Assembly (NCBI GenBank): GCA_016708925.1
Contig: JADJET010000006.1
Location: 164,027 to 228,026, forward strand
DNA: 64,000 bases
From: Gammaproteobacteria bacterium
Lineage (GTDB): Bacteria > Pseudomonadota > Gammaproteobacteria > Pseudomonadales > Porticoccaceae
Direction of reading: 5' to 3'
Shown here: positions 18,089 through 28,400 of the stretch, in pieces
How the letters are laid out: each line of letters opens with the position of its first letter
How positions within the stretch are numbered: the first letter of the stretch is position 1
Translations under genes and position numbers: made by a program
Notes under the pieces: model-generated
The model's database searches: none
The model's input: only the letters and a program-made list of their open reading frames with translations
Told to the model about the DNA's origin: nothing

Positions 18089-19759
18089 CTAGCCCGTCAC
18101 CGTTTCCGGAGGCTGCGCCAAAAAGGTCTGACACACCGCCAGCGCGTCGCCGAACGCGGTAAAGCTGTTTTCCCGCCCTATCAACTGAAGGATGCCGGCT
18201 TTTTCCAGTTTGCCGTGCACTTTCGGGTTAGCGCCGAGCAGCATGACTCTCACCCCGCGTTTGTGCAGATCGCGGATGACTTCTTCCAGTGTCTGGAGCC
18301 CGGTGATGTCGATGAAAGGCACCCAGCGCAGCCGGATGATGAGCACCTTCGGGTCGGTATGGGTGCTGGCCAATGCCCGCTCGAAATTTTCCACCGCACC
18401 GAAAAAGAACGGCCCTTCCACCGCGTACACCAGCACGCCGGGTGGTAGCTGTGCGAGACCCAGGTGCGCGAATTCCTGGTGTAATTCGTGCTGGGTTGCC
18501 TGGCGCACTTCGACACTGGTCGCCATGCGCCGCAGAAAATGCAGGGTGGCGAGAATCACGCCAATGTTGACCGCCACTACCAGATCGGCAAATACGGTAA
18601 GGCCAAAGGTAACCAGCAGGATCACCACATCGGCGCGCGGCGCGCGCTGGATCATTTTGACGAAGTGGGGCACTTCGCTCATGTTCCAGGCCACCACGAA
18701 CAGGATCGCCGCGAGCGCCGCCAGTGGCACATGCACTGCCAGTGGCGCGAGAAACAGCACGATCAGCACCAGCGTCAGCGCGTGCACGATGCCCGCCAGC
18801 GGGCTGGTGCCGCCGTTGCGGATATTGGTGGCGGTGCGGGCGATGGCGCCGGTCGCGGCAAAGCCGCCGAACAGGGGCGCGGCGATGTTGGCGATGCCCT
18901 GGCCGATCAGCTCCTGGTTGGAATCGTGGCGCGTGCCCGCCATGCCGTCGGCGACGACCGCCGACAGCAGCGACTCGATCGCGCCGAGCATGGCGATGGT
19001 GAAGGCCGGTCCGATCAATTCGATGACACCCTGGATCGAAATCGCCGGCAGTTGCAGCGTCGGCAAACCCGACGGAATACCGCCAAAGGCACTGCCGATG
19101 GTGCGCACGCTGGCAAAGTGAAACACCGCCTGCAAGGTGGTCGCCACCACCAACGCGACCAGCGGCCCCGGGACGCGTTTCATCCCCGGAACCTTGGGCG
19201 CGTAGATCACCAGTGCCAGCGACAGGGCGGCCAGTGCCGTCGTGGTGCCGTCGAAGTGCGGCAGCGCATGGAACAGATGCCACAATTTTTCGTGGAAGTG
19301 TTCACCCGCCACCGCGGGCAGGCCGAAGAAGTCCCGCCACTGCCCCACCCAGATGATGATGCCGATGCCGGCGGTGAAGCCGAGAATCACCGGGTCCGGA
19401 ATAAAGCGGATGATCGTGCCCATGCGGGCGAGGCCGAGCAACAGCAGAATCACCCCGGCCATCAGGGTCGCGATCTGCAAGCCCGCGATGCCGTACTTCG
19501 CCGTGATGCCCGAGAGGATCACGATAAAGGCGCCGGTCGGTCCCGCGATCTGCAGGCGACTGCCGCCGAGCGCCGAGACCAGAAAGCCCGCGATGATGGC
19601 GGTATACAAACCCTGCTCCGGTTTGGCGCCGGACGCGATGGCGAAGGCCATCGCCAGGGGCAGAGCCACGATGCCGACGATGACGCCCGACACAATATTC
19701 GGCAGCCAGTGTTGGCGGCCCAGCAGGCCGGCGCGTTGGGCTTCGGTCAAAGCCAGCAT
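18089..19759 (-). CDS. SulP family inorganic anion transporter with STAS domain
   Basis: 556 residues. The N-terminal SulP fold (14 membrane segments expected) opens with WLPNIVSGVIVGIVALPLAMAFAIASG, the usual SulP signature region, followed by LYTAIIAGFLVSALGGS and GPTGAF. A cytoplasmic STAS domain occupies the last 120 residues, with PFIDITGLQTLEEVIRDL. SulP proteins carry sulfate, bicarbonate or other anions, usually with Na+ or H+; the substrate is not predictable here. No carbonic anhydrase gene is adjacent, so a bicarbonate role has no contextual support. It is probably a single-gene transcript between the patatin gene and the TPR protein gene. Confidence 0.93.
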   Translation of the reverse strand: MLALTEAQRAGLLGRQHWLPNIVSGVIVGIVALPLAMAFAIASGAKPEQGLYTAIIAGFLVSALGGSRLQIAGPTGAFIVILSGITAKYGIAGLQIATLMAGVILLLLGLARMGTIIRFIPDPVILGFTAGIGIIIWVGQWRDFFGLPAVAGEHFHEKLWHLFHALPHFDGTTTALAALSLALVIYAPKVPGMKRVPGPLVALVVATTLQAVFHFASVRTIGSAFGGIPSGLPTLQLPAISIQGVIELIGPAFTIAMLGAIESLLSAVVADGMAGTRHDSNQELIGQGIANIAAPLFGGFAATGAIARTATNIRNGGTSPLAGIVHALTLVLIVLFLAPLAVHVPLAALAAILFVVAWNMSEVPHFVKMIQRAPRADVVILLVTFGLTVFADLVVAVNIGVILATLHFLRRMATSVEVRQATQHELHQEFAHLGLAQLPPGVLVYAVEGPFFFGAVENFERALASTHTDPKVLIIRLRWVPFIDITGLQTLEEVIRDLHKRGVRVMLLGANPKVHGKLEKAGILQLIGRENSFTAFGDALAVCQTFLAQPPETVTG

Positions 19760-19953
19760 GAGGCAAGCTCCCAGTGGGAGTCAGTCGCTCCGGTACACTT
19801 CCGTGGCAGAGCGACGAACGGATATTTTTCGGCGCGGGAATTATAGAACTTGTCTGGGCGTTGCGTATGGCGAAAGTGTTTGGAGCTTGATGGGGCGCGT
19901 CTGGTTCGTGGTGAGTGAAATATGCGCGCGCTCCATGGCCGGCGGCACGAGCG

Positions 19954-21882
19954 TCATCCGATGGATTGAGCATCGACGGGTGAAGCCTGGAGATCGCACA
20001 GCGGCACCACGCTGAATGGGGCGGGTGTTTCGCCGCGCTGACTGCGTTCGCGCAAGACGATATAGGCGGATTCAAGGTGGCGGCGAAACCGGTCCGTAGC
20101 GAAGAGTGGACAGGTGCCGCGATTGCGCGCGAGGCGGGCCCGGATTTCGCGCAGCCGTTCGGGATGGCGAGCGAGTTCCAGGGCCAGGGCCGCGTAGCTG
20201 TCAAGATCACGGGCGATTAACTCGGGCAGCCCGACCGCGCTCAGTAAACTGGCCGCGACCCGCCCCGCAAAGGTGTTGCCGGCGCAGGTCAGCACCGGCA
20301 AGCCCGCCCACAGCGCATCGCTCGCGGTGGTGTGCGCGTTGTAGGGCAGGGTATCGAGAAACAGATCCGCGCGCCGGTGGCGGGCGAGATGGGCTCCCGT
20401 GGGGACACGGGGCGCAAACACCAGTCGCTCCGGAGCGATGCCGTGCAGTAGTGCCTGTGCCCGCAGGTTGCGTGTGGCGACCGGGTTGTCCTCCAGCAAC
20501 CAGAGCACGCTGCCCGATACCTGGTGCAACAGCCGCATCCAGATCGCGAACAGCTCTGGCGTGATCTTGTAGTTATTGTTGAAGCAGCCAAAGACGAAGC
20601 CATCCTCCGGGAGGTTGAGATCGGCGCGGGCGGGCGTGTGAACATCGATTTGCCGGCTGTCGTCGGTCGCCTGGTAGCTGTCCGGCAGGTGCAGGATCTG
20701 CTCCGAATAATGCGAGTAGTCTTCCGGCGGAATAACCCAAGGGTCCGCGATGATGTAATCAATGTAGCGCGCGCCCATGGTGGCCGGCATGCCCAGATAG
20801 TTGATCTGAACCGGTACCGGGCGCTGGGCCAGAATTCCCGTGCGGCTGCCCTGGGTATAGCCCTTGAGATCGACGGCGATGTCGATTTCCATCTCGCGCA
20901 GCAGTAGCGCGATTTCGCGGTCTGTTTTGGCGCGCACATCGATGAAATGATCAAACGCGTTGATCAGGCGACTGCGCATGGAATCCTGGCGATCCGGGCC
21001 AAACGAAATTGCAGTAATGTCGAAGCGAGCGAAATCGTGATGTTCGAACAATCCTGCCATCAGGTGTGTGGTGGCGTGTTCGTGAAAATCCGCCGACAGG
21101 TACGCCACCCGGATTTTGTCGTGCGCGTAGCGCTCGCCCGACCACAGGGGCGTGGCCGCCGGCGGATATTTGTCCGCGGCATAGGTTTTCGCGCAGGCAA
21201 GTTGTGCCGCCGCCGTGTTCGACATGGCGGTGAATGAAAACGGATCGCACGCTCGGCGGCCGGCTGCGACCGCCTCGACAAGCTGGATCTGCTCGGCGTG
21301 GTAGTCGCGCCAGTCGCAACAGAGCAGCCTCAGGTACCTCAGCTTGCCCGCCGCGTAGGGACAATCGGGCGCGATAGCCAGCAACTGTGCAAACGCCAGC
21401 GCGGCATCCTCATGGCGCCGGCTGTCCTGCAATACCACGCCGCGGTTGTAGCGCGCTTCGATATACCCGGGGCGCAGCGCGAGCGCGCGGTCATACTCCG
21501 CCAAGGCAGCGTCATGGCGATGCAATTCCTGCAACGCCAGTGCGCGGTTGTAATGGGATTCCGGCGAGTCCGGTCGGATGGCGAGGGCGCGCTCGTAGCA
21601 GGTCAGCGCCTGCGCGTGACGGCCCAGTTCGCGCAGCGCGTTACCGAGGTTGGTGAGGGCATCGGGATTGCGTGGATTGATATGGATGGCCCGGCCGATC
21701 AATTCCAGCGCCGCTTCGGGATTGCCGCTTTGCAGACTGGCCACGCCCAGCAAGTGCAGCGCGTCGAAGTGTCCGGGCTGGTCCCCCAGAATCTCCTGAT
21801 ACAAAACCGCCGCCCGCGCGATCTGACCTTGTTGATGCAGGCCCAAGGCCTGCTGGAGCTTGGTGGAAATTCCTGGCGTCAT
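19954..21882 (-). CDS. TPR protein with O-GlcNAc transferase (SPINDLY-type, GT41) domain
   Basis: 642 residues. Residues about 1-190 are tandem tetratricopeptide repeats (for instance DALTNLGNALRELGRHAQAL, ESHYNRALALQELHRHDAAL). The C-terminal GT41 half has the N-lobe motif VAYLSADFHEHATTHLM, with the His equivalent to the one implicated in catalysis in bacterial OGT. Its C-lobe motif reads DLFLDTLPYNAHTTASDALW then GLPVLTCAGNTFAGRV. It probably transfers GlcNAc or another sugar to Ser/Thr of proteins, with the TPR array binding substrate. Bacterial examples glycosylate flagellins, EF-P or other targets; no such gene is adjacent, so the partner is unknown. Confidence 0.92.
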   Translation of the reverse strand: MTPGISTKLQQALGLHQQGQIARAAVLYQEILGDQPGHFDALHLLGVASLQSGNPEAALELIGRAIHINPRNPDALTNLGNALRELGRHAQALTCYERALAIRPDSPESHYNRALALQELHRHDAALAEYDRALALRPGYIEARYNRGVVLQDSRRHEDAALAFAQLLAIAPDCPYAAGKLRYLRLLCCDWRDYHAEQIQLVEAVAAGRRACDPFSFTAMSNTAAAQLACAKTYAADKYPPAATPLWSGERYAHDKIRVAYLSADFHEHATTHLMAGLFEHHDFARFDITAISFGPDRQDSMRSRLINAFDHFIDVRAKTDREIALLLREMEIDIAVDLKGYTQGSRTGILAQRPVPVQINYLGMPATMGARYIDYIIADPWVIPPEDYSHYSEQILHLPDSYQATDDSRQIDVHTPARADLNLPEDGFVFGCFNNNYKITPELFAIWMRLLHQVSGSVLWLLEDNPVATRNLRAQALLHGIAPERLVFAPRVPTGAHLARHRRADLFLDTLPYNAHTTASDALWAGLPVLTCAGNTFAGRVAASLLSAVGLPELIARDLDSYAALALELARHPERLREIRARLARNRGTCPLFATDRFRRHLESAYIVLRERSQRGETPAPFSVVPLCDLQASPVDAQSIG

Positions 21883-22180
21883 CCCGCGACCCCGGGGTTG
21901 TCGATAGCCGGTATTGTGGCAGAAGTTTCCGACCCGCCGGCGCTTGGCTCGGTGCTTTTGGTTGTGCGGGACTGCACCACCTCTCTACAATGCCTGCCCT
22001 GATTTTGCCGCCAAATGGGTTCGACGATGGCCGATGAAGCTGCTGCTTCACGCCTGCGTATCATGGCGGCGCTGTTTTCACCGAACCGGCTCGGCGCCGC
22101 GCGGTTTTGTCCGCTGAATTTTTCAATTCGCTGGTTCGTTCAGCGGCAGAATCGGGACTCGTGATTGCCGTTGCGCACGG

Positions 22181-22762
22181 CTACGAGCCGCCGGAGTGGC
22201 CAGTACTTACGGCAAGTGTCTTGGCAACAATATTGGTGGGAATACCATCGATGGTACTTTGGTTTTTCTCCGCCCAGTATTGCGCTATGCCGTCCGGGCC
22301 CTTCTTCACCGCCCAGTCGTTCAGCAGTTCCCGATCTTCAACCTGCGAATAGCGGGGCACTGCCATCCCGCAGGACGTTTGCACCAGATCGATGGTCACG
22401 TCGAACAGTTGCCGCGCTCCAGGCAAGGGTTTGAACAGCGGAAATAACTCAGCCCATTCCGGATCGCCGTTATGAATCACTTTCGCGGTACCGTAGAGCC
22501 GCATGATCAGTGGATCGCCATCAAACGCGCAAAACATAATGGTCATGCGGGGGTGCTGCTGGACGTGGGCCGCGGTCTCGTTGCCACTGCCCGTGACGTT
22601 CAGCCAGACCACGCGTCCGGGATCGAGGACGAGCAACGAATCCATGCCCTTGGGGGAAACGCTCACGCGACTGTCGGCAGTGGCGGTGCCGACAAAAAAA
22701 ATCCGCTGTTTCGCGATGAATTGGATATGTTGTTCGGACAACTGGTTGTACTGCTGACCCAT
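22181..22762 (-). CDS. Pyridoxamine 5'-phosphate oxidase-fold (FMN-binding split-barrel) protein
   Basis: 193 residues from ATG 22762 with a GGAG site. The sequence begins with a helix then IFFVGTATADSRVSVSPKGMDS, followed by VVWLNVTGSGNETAAHV and RLYGTAKVIHNGDPEW, the common order in the PNPOx-like putative flavoprotein group. These proteins bind FMN or similar cofactors; the group is not the biosynthetic PdxH. A region TSCGMAVPRYSQVEDR fits the C-terminal part of the group seen in uncharacterised homologues. Role unknown. It is on the same strand as the TPR protein but separated by 298 bases. Confidence 0.85.
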   Translation of the reverse strand: MGQQYNQLSEQHIQFIAKQRIFFVGTATADSRVSVSPKGMDSLLVLDPGRVVWLNVTGSGNETAAHVQQHPRMTIMFCAFDGDPLIMRLYGTAKVIHNGDPEWAELFPLFKPLPGARQLFDVTIDLVQTSCGMAVPRYSQVEDRELLNDWAVKKGPDGIAQYWAEKNQSTIDGIPTNIVAKTLAVSTGHSGGS

Positions 22763-22890
22763 GGCAGGCTCCGACGGGTTGGATTGGCTGGAATAGATCC
22801 GCCATCCCTGCGCGGATCGGGGAAGCATAGCGAATCACGCCCGGCCTGAACCAGCATTGTGCGGGACGGGTGTTGGCAAGAGCCCGCGAT

Positions 22891-23748
22891 TCAAGCGTTA
22901 CTGGCGGTCACGATCCACACCGCACAGGGCATTACCACGCCGGTGGGAGTCAGGTAGGGCCGCAGGACATCGCAAACGGATGCGCGAATCGCCGCCTTGC
23001 TCTGTTCATTGAAATCGGCGCTCATCAGTGCGCGACTCAAGGGGCCGACGTTGAACAGGAAGTCGACGCAGGTGTCGAGGTCGCCGCCGCCACCGATCAC
23101 ACAGGGCGCGTCGTGTTTCACGATCTCAATGGCAGCCAGGCCGGCTGCGTTGAGGATGCGCCGCACCCGCTCGGGATCCGCGAAGGACATGGGGCCGGGG
23201 GCATCCGCCGGCGGGGCTGGTGGCAGCTCGACGTGCCGCGCGGCCGCCTTGACGGGTTCGCTCATCCAGGGATTCTCGTCGGCGCCGCGCCAGCACACGA
23301 ACGCGAGTCGTCCTTTGGGCGCCATTGCCGCGCGGACATTCCTGAAAGCGGCCACCGGATCGGTAAAGAACATCACCCCAAACCGGGAGATGACGCGGTC
23401 GTACAGCGCGGCGCCGAGCGCATCCGCCTGGACGTCGGCTTCCACAAACTGCACCTGACTCAGGCCGCCCTGCCGGGCCCGCGCCCGTGCGAGCATGGGT
23501 GCGGACACATCGACGCCGGTGACGGTCCCGGAGGCGCCGACCATTGCCGCCGCCTGTAAAGCGGTGGCGCCACAGCCGCAACCAACATCCAGCACCCGAT
23601 GGCCAGCGCCAAGTCCCGCTGCGCGCAGCATGGCGTCGCCCAGCACGCCGATCTGCCGGTCGAGCTGCGCCTGGTATTCCACCCACTTGCTGCCGGCCTT
23701 GGCATTCCAGAAGGCGATCTGATCCGCGTTGGTTGCTTGGTCGTTCAT
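22891..23748 (-). CDS. Class I SAM-dependent methyltransferase
   Basis: 285 residues from ATG 23748 with GGAGAA upstream. Motif I is VLDVGCGCGATALQ (around residues 50-63), followed by VTGVDVSAPMLARAR for the acidic motif II, VQFVEADVQ, and SRFGVMFFTDPVAAFRNVRAAM for the post-motif region. This is the methyltransferase_25/UbiE-like group, which methylates small molecules including quinones, sterols or fatty acids. The substrate cannot be assigned. The longer open frame to 23871 is rejected because the added residues do not look like a protein. It is a single gene between the PNPOx protein and a 295-base gap. Confidence 0.87.
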   Translation of the reverse strand: MNDQATNADQIAFWNAKAGSKWVEYQAQLDRQIGVLGDAMLRAAGLGAGHRVLDVGCGCGATALQAAAMVGASGTVTGVDVSAPMLARARARQGGLSQVQFVEADVQADALGAALYDRVISRFGVMFFTDPVAAFRNVRAAMAPKGRLAFVCWRGADENPWMSEPVKAAARHVELPPAPPADAPGPMSFADPERVRRILNAAGLAAIEIVKHDAPCVIGGGGDLDTCVDFLFNVGPLSRALMSADFNEQSKAAIRASVCDVLRPYLTPTGVVMPCAVWIVTASNA

Positions 23749-24043
23749 ACGGTTCTCCGCAATTGAGTTGAATGGCGAGCTGAGCATCGGTTCAACGACC
23801 ACCGGGCGGCATCCGCGTGGGGTTATCGACCGAAGGGGCCCGGGGGCTGCGTAGCGTAACGCCATTTGCATGGACGCGGGCGATCACGCCTGCCGGCCCT
23901 GACGAGAACGGGCTTTTCCCCTACCCATCGTCCGCGCAAATGCGGCACTATGCGTCGCTCATGACGGCACTCCGCGTTCCGGTTTGTTCAGCCGGCAGCG
24001 CGCCAGGGTTGCCGGACCACTTCATTCATAGGGCGTGACGACC

Positions 24044-24568
24044 ATGGCCAATCCCCTGCAAGACCAGTTGCTCAAGGCGGGCCTGGTCAAGCCCCACCAG
24101 ATCAAGAAAGCGACCAAGGAAAAGCGGCAGGCGCAGCGCGGCAACGCGCCGGACGCCGTGGCCGAGCAGGCGCGCCAGGCTCAGCAGCACAAGGCGGAAA
24201 GCGACCGCAGCCGCAATCGCGAACAGATGGCGGAGCGGGAGCGCAAAGCCCAGGCCGCGCAAATCCGCCAGTTGATCGAGACCCAGCGGCTCGCGCGCAG
24301 TGGCGGCGACAGCACGTTTCAGTTCGTCGATGCCGGCAAGATAAAGAAAATCGTCCTACACAAAGCGCAGCGCGCCCAGATCATCAGTGGCGTTCTGGCC
24401 GTGGTCAGATTCGACCAGGCCTATGAACTGGTGCCAGCGGCGACCGCCGAGAAAATCGCGCAGCGTGATCCGGGCTGCGTGGTGGTCCGCAATGTGCCGT
24501 CGTCACAGGAGAATCCGGAAACCGATCCCTACGCCGATTATCCGGTGCCTGATGATTTGATGTGGTGA
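24044..24568 (+). CDS. DUF2058 family protein (YaiL-like)
   Basis: 174 residues from ATG 24044. An upstream in-frame GTG at 24035 adds only three residues. The N-terminus NPLQDQLLKAGLVKPHQIKK and a long charged helix rich in Gln, Arg, Lys and Glu are typical of DUF2058. The C-terminal globular part contains GDSTFQFVDAGKIKKI and YELVPAATAEKIAQRD. The family is nearly confined to Gammaproteobacteria, which supports the host assignment. Function unknown; E. coli YaiL has been linked with nucleoprotein fractions. It is a single gene, followed at 46 bases by the convergent brnA stop. Confidence 0.85.
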   Translation: MANPLQDQLLKAGLVKPHQIKKATKEKRQAQRGNAPDAVAEQARQAQQHKAESDRSRNREQMAERERKAQAAQIRQLIETQRLARSGGDSTFQFVDAGKIKKIVLHKAQRAQIISGVLAVVRFDQAYELVPAATAEKIAQRDPGCVVVRNVPSSQENPETDPYADYPVPDDLMW

Positions 24569-24613
24569 GCGCCCACAGCCGTGGAGCGGACTTGCACCGG
24601 CGGGACATGGATG

Positions 24614-24850
24614 TCACCGCGGAGGAACCTTGGCAAGCTGGTCGGCCATTCGTGTTTGCCAGCCAGGCCCGGTTGCCCGCCATTTTTGAATCACATCCTC
24701 GGGCAGGCGGATGGAGATAGGTTTTCGAGGGTTCGCCGAGCGCGGGCGGCCGCCCTTGTTCACTTTGCCGCGCGCCAGCATCTCGTCGGTTAGTTCGGGA
24801 AGTTCGTCGTACTCGTGCGGCTGAATGACATGCGCTTTGACGCGCGCCAT
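24614..24850 (-). CDS. brnA: BrnA antitoxin
   Basis: 78 residues from ATG 24850, which begins one base after the brnT stop. An alternative in-frame ATG at 24895 would overlap brnT by 44 bases. The C-terminal ribbon-helix-helix DNA-binding part GGRPRSANPRKPISIRLPED and the signature WRATGPGWQTR identify BrnA. It neutralises the BrnT RNase by direct binding and in characterised systems represses its own promoter as a complex. Its place directly behind brnT gives the usual toxin-first order of this module. Confidence 0.9.
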   Translation of the reverse strand: MARVKAHVIQPHEYDELPELTDEMLARGKVNKGGRPRSANPRKPISIRLPEDVIQKWRATGPGWQTRMADQLAKVPPR

Positions 24851-24851
24851 G

Positions 24852-25127
24852 TCAGAGCCCAAGGAGCGGGGCGATGCGCGCTTGCTCGCGGTCATTGGCT
24901 TTCCTCATGCTGAAGACATGGCGATCCGCGCCACGCGGCGTGTAGCCGATCACTACCAAACGCTTGCGGAGGAGGCCGAAGCAGATGAAGCGCCGCTCGC
25001 CGTACTCCTTGCGAATGTCCTCGACCTCAAAATACGGGCCGGCGAAGACCAGCGCGGCATCTTCAAAATCAAGCCCTCGCTCGGCTAGCGCCCCGGCTCT
25101 CTTCTTCGGATCGTATGTGATAGACAC
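24852..25127 (-). CDS. brnT: BrnT toxin (RelE-fold ribonuclease)
   Basis: 91 residues with a GTG start. It contains the BrnT core YDPKKRAGALAERGLDFEDA, a short beta-rich region with ERRFICFGLLRKRLVVIGYTPRG, and the C-terminal SMRKANDREQARI. BrnT is a small RNase that stops translation under stress and is held by BrnA. The Shine-Dalgarno signal is weak. Upstream is a 366-base gap before the restriction gene on the same strand, so the module probably has its own promoter there. The arrangement is complete and appears functional. Confidence 0.9.
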   Translation of the reverse strand: MSITYDPKKRAGALAERGLDFEDAALVFAGPYFEVEDIRKEYGERRFICFGLLRKRLVVIGYTPRGADRHVFSMRKANDREQARIAPLLGL

Positions 25128-25493
25128 AGGGTTAGTGTATGTACGAAAACCGGGGGAAGCAAGGGGCTGGAGGGAGCGCGCGTTTGCAGCGTCTGCCGAA
25201 CGAAAGGGATTTTCCCGTCCAGGGGCTGCGGCGAAAGCCGTGTTCGTGAATGAGTACCGGGATTGGGCCGAATGATCACGAAAATTGAAATGGAAGACGC
25301 CGGAGATAGTGATGACGACTGGGTAACCTTCAGCTTCGGCTCAACCGACCCAGCGACGGCACCTTTTCGCGTTCCGAATACCACGGCGAAAGTTCAGCCG
25401 GACGAATCGGAATGCGGGCAGGCAACTCTGCCACTGCTTAGCCAAGGTCGACAGCGGGTCGTGCAGTGGGGTATCCGACCGTGCCGACCGAAA
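25128..25493. other. Intergenic region between brnT and the restriction-modification gene
   Basis: 366 bases. It must contain the brnTA promoter on the minus strand; an AT-richer patch with TGTGATAGACACA-like dyad symmetry overlaps the brnT start. A plus-strand frame from ATG 25272 reads MITKIEMEDAGDSDDDWVTF and continues into the antisense of the next gene. I do not recognise it and do not call it a gene. Confidence 0.4.
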
Positions 25494-28400
25494 TCATCGG
25501 GCCGCACCCTTCATCCGTGCGACGATGTCCATGGTTTCAACACTGACGCGGGTGACGCGCTGCAACAGGTCGATGACCTGTTCCTTGTGGTCGGCGAAGC
25601 GGTAGGTGTTGAATTTCTGGCGGATGGTCGGGTCCTTGGGCGTCTTTTCCTTGTATTGATCGAGAATCCATTCCAGCGCGCTGCGGTTGCCCAGCCGGTA
25701 ATCCCAGGCTGCGGGCGGAATGCCGGCGAGGATGGTTTCGCTGTCGAGGCGAATCAGGCCAGAGTCCTTGTCCGCCTTGAGCATGGCCTTCGGCGACTGG
25801 CCGGCGGCGCGGGCCTTGTCGTCCAGCACATCGGTTCGGGTGAGCGGCCACAGCTCGACGCTTTCGTAGCCGATGTGCAGGTCCATCAGCGCCTTGCCCC
25901 AGTCGGCCCACTGCCAGAAGTCCGGGTAGAACGGGATGCGCGGGAATTCGCGCTTCAGGTTGATGGCGTACTTCTCCCGGTACAGCGGGTCGTGCAGCAC
26001 CGCGTAGACGTAGTGGAAGATGGCTTCCTTGGTGATCGGGCGCGTCTTCGCCGTTCGCGCGGAGCTCGTCGAGGCGCGGCCGGGCGATCCGGGCGATCCG
26101 GGCGAGTAGTGCTTCTTGAACTGATTGAGCGCCCAGTCGGTGATGTTCTCGATTCGATTGCCCGCGTGGTCGTACCTATAGAGCGGTAAACACTCTGTGC
26201 CACCGTTCCCCATCTTCAGCAGGCAGTAGTCGAACGGATCCGTGATAGCCATGGCTGCAAGCGGATTCGACGAAAACACGCTCAGGAAAGCAATCGTCGG
26301 GTTCGGAACCCCGCGAAAGATTTGCTCCAGTTGGTACCAGTCTTCGTTCAGTTCACGTGCGAAGTAAAGGAGTTGGCAAACGAACGGTCGATACTGGGCG
26401 CGAACAACCCGATTCTCGTCGAACCGCACGACCTTGTTCTCCGCCAACAATTTCTTGAGCTTGCGAGTCCACTTGATTTCCGTTGAAAGTTGATCCGCCA
26501 AATCGGCGCCAGTAGCCTTGCCAAAGAGGCGGCCGCGCTCAGAGTTATATGAATTCAACAAGTATTCAACGCGTAGTCTCAATGCGTCGGAATTCAGGTC
26601 GTACACCCATTCGTCGCGATTCGTTTTCACTCCCTGCGAGAATAGCTGAAAGACTGCACGAGCTTGCGCCCCGCCCTTTGCCGTCTTCATTGCCTTGGAC
26701 CCGAGCGGTATCAAGCTGTCAAAATCATTGTGCGTCTGGTTGATCCAATAGCCCTTCGCATCCGGCCGCACCTCCTCGAACTCCAGCGCCGACGCCCGCG
26801 CACTGCCCATCCACGCCAGCTTCTCCTCGGCTGTCTCCATCTCAGGCCGCCGCGCATAGAACACCCGTGCGCCCTTCTTTCCCGCCGCGCCGTCGCGCTT
26901 GACGAAAAAGCTGATCGCTACGCCGGTCTGGATGCCGAAGACATTGTGTTTGGTGCCGCTGAGCTTGGGATTGGCGCGTACATCGCCGCCGAGATCGACG
27001 ACATAAACTTCCGAAAACTCCTGCGCCACGGTCTTGCGAAAGCCGTCGAAGGTGCGGCTGTCGATGAAGCTGCGGTTGGTGATAAAGGCCAGCACACCGT
27101 CGGCCGCCAGCCGGTCACTGGCCCAGCGGAAGAAGCGCGCGTACATGTCGTAGAGCTTGGTCTTTTGCGCCGTGCTCGCGGCAATGTAGGTGTGCTTGAT
27201 GCGCTGGTCGATGGCCGGGTATTCGCGGTTCTTGTTGTTGTCGTTTTCGTTGGCCTGGTTGGCGTTGTAGGGCGGGTTGCCGATGATGACGCTGATCTTG
27301 CGGGCGTTCTGGCGCTTGATGCGCGCCACGTTCTCCTCGCTGACGCTGCCGAACAGGTCGTGGGTCACGCCGTGGGCAGCGGTGTGCAGGCCGACGTTGT
27401 CGAGCGTGTCGACGAAGCACAGATTTTTGAACTCCTCGTACTCGCCGGTGATGGCGGCGTAGGTGGCCTCTATGTTCAGGTTGGCGACGTAGTAGGGCAG
27501 GATCGCCACCTCATTCGCGTGCAGTTCCTCGCGGTACTTGTGCGCCAGTTTGGCCGGCTGGCCGCGGAAGTGCTCCAGTAGTTCGCAGATGAAGGTGCCG
27601 GTACCGGTGGCGGGGTCGAGGATTTCGACGTTCTTGTCGATCAGGTTGCGGCCGAAGTGCTTCTCGCACAGCCAGTCGGCGCCCTCGATCATGAAGCGCA
27701 CGATCTCGTTGGGCGTGTAGACCACGCCCAGCCGGTCGGCCGCCTTGGGGTTGTAGACCTTGTAGAAGTTCTCGTAGATGAGCTTCAGGAAGGTCTGCTT
27801 TTCGTGGTGGCTGCCGATCTGCGCAGCGGCGGCGCGGATCGCGGAGTAGTAGGCTTCCAGACCTTTGAGCGTGGTTTTCTTCAGACTGCCGGTGAAAAAG
27901 GTTTCTTCCAGCTTGTACAGCTCGCGGGCGACGTTATTGTCGCGATGGAATTCGCTGTCGAAGACCTTGGCGAAGATTTCCTCGGTCAGGATGTGCTGGA
28001 TCAGCATTTCGCGCACGTCGGCCGCGGTGAGCGCCGGGTTGATCGCCTCCTGCGCGTGCGTCAGAAACGCGCTCGATGCCTCGCGAAACGCCGTGTTGCT
28101 GGCGTGCTGCGCTTCAATCATGCTGCGCAGGGCGTCCAGCACCGCGGGCAGATCGGTCTTGAACTGCACCACCGCCTTGCGGAAGTCGGCAATTTCGGCG
28201 CGCTCGTAGGCGAAGAACAGCTTGAGCAATTTCTCGAGCGCCTTCACGTCGGTGACGCCGCAGCGCATCACCTCGTTGCGGTTCTGGATCAGCACCGCCT
28301 GGGTGCTGTCCTCGAAGATGATGTTGTCCTGCGGATAGCCGCGCTTGAACTTGAACGCGATCTCGGCGTCGAGGTCGTCCTTCGCGTCCTTGGCCTCCCA

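Noticed and set aside
22027..22164. 45-codon plus-strand frame MADEAAASRLRIMAALFSPN in the gap before the PNPOx gene
   Set aside because: No ribosome site and no homology recognised; could be chance.
25272..25493. Plus-strand frame MITKIEMEDAGDSDDDWVTF, overlapping a preceding stop by ATGA
   Set aside because: First 40 residues look protein-like, but the frame continues into the antisense of the restriction gene and I recognise no family; not called.
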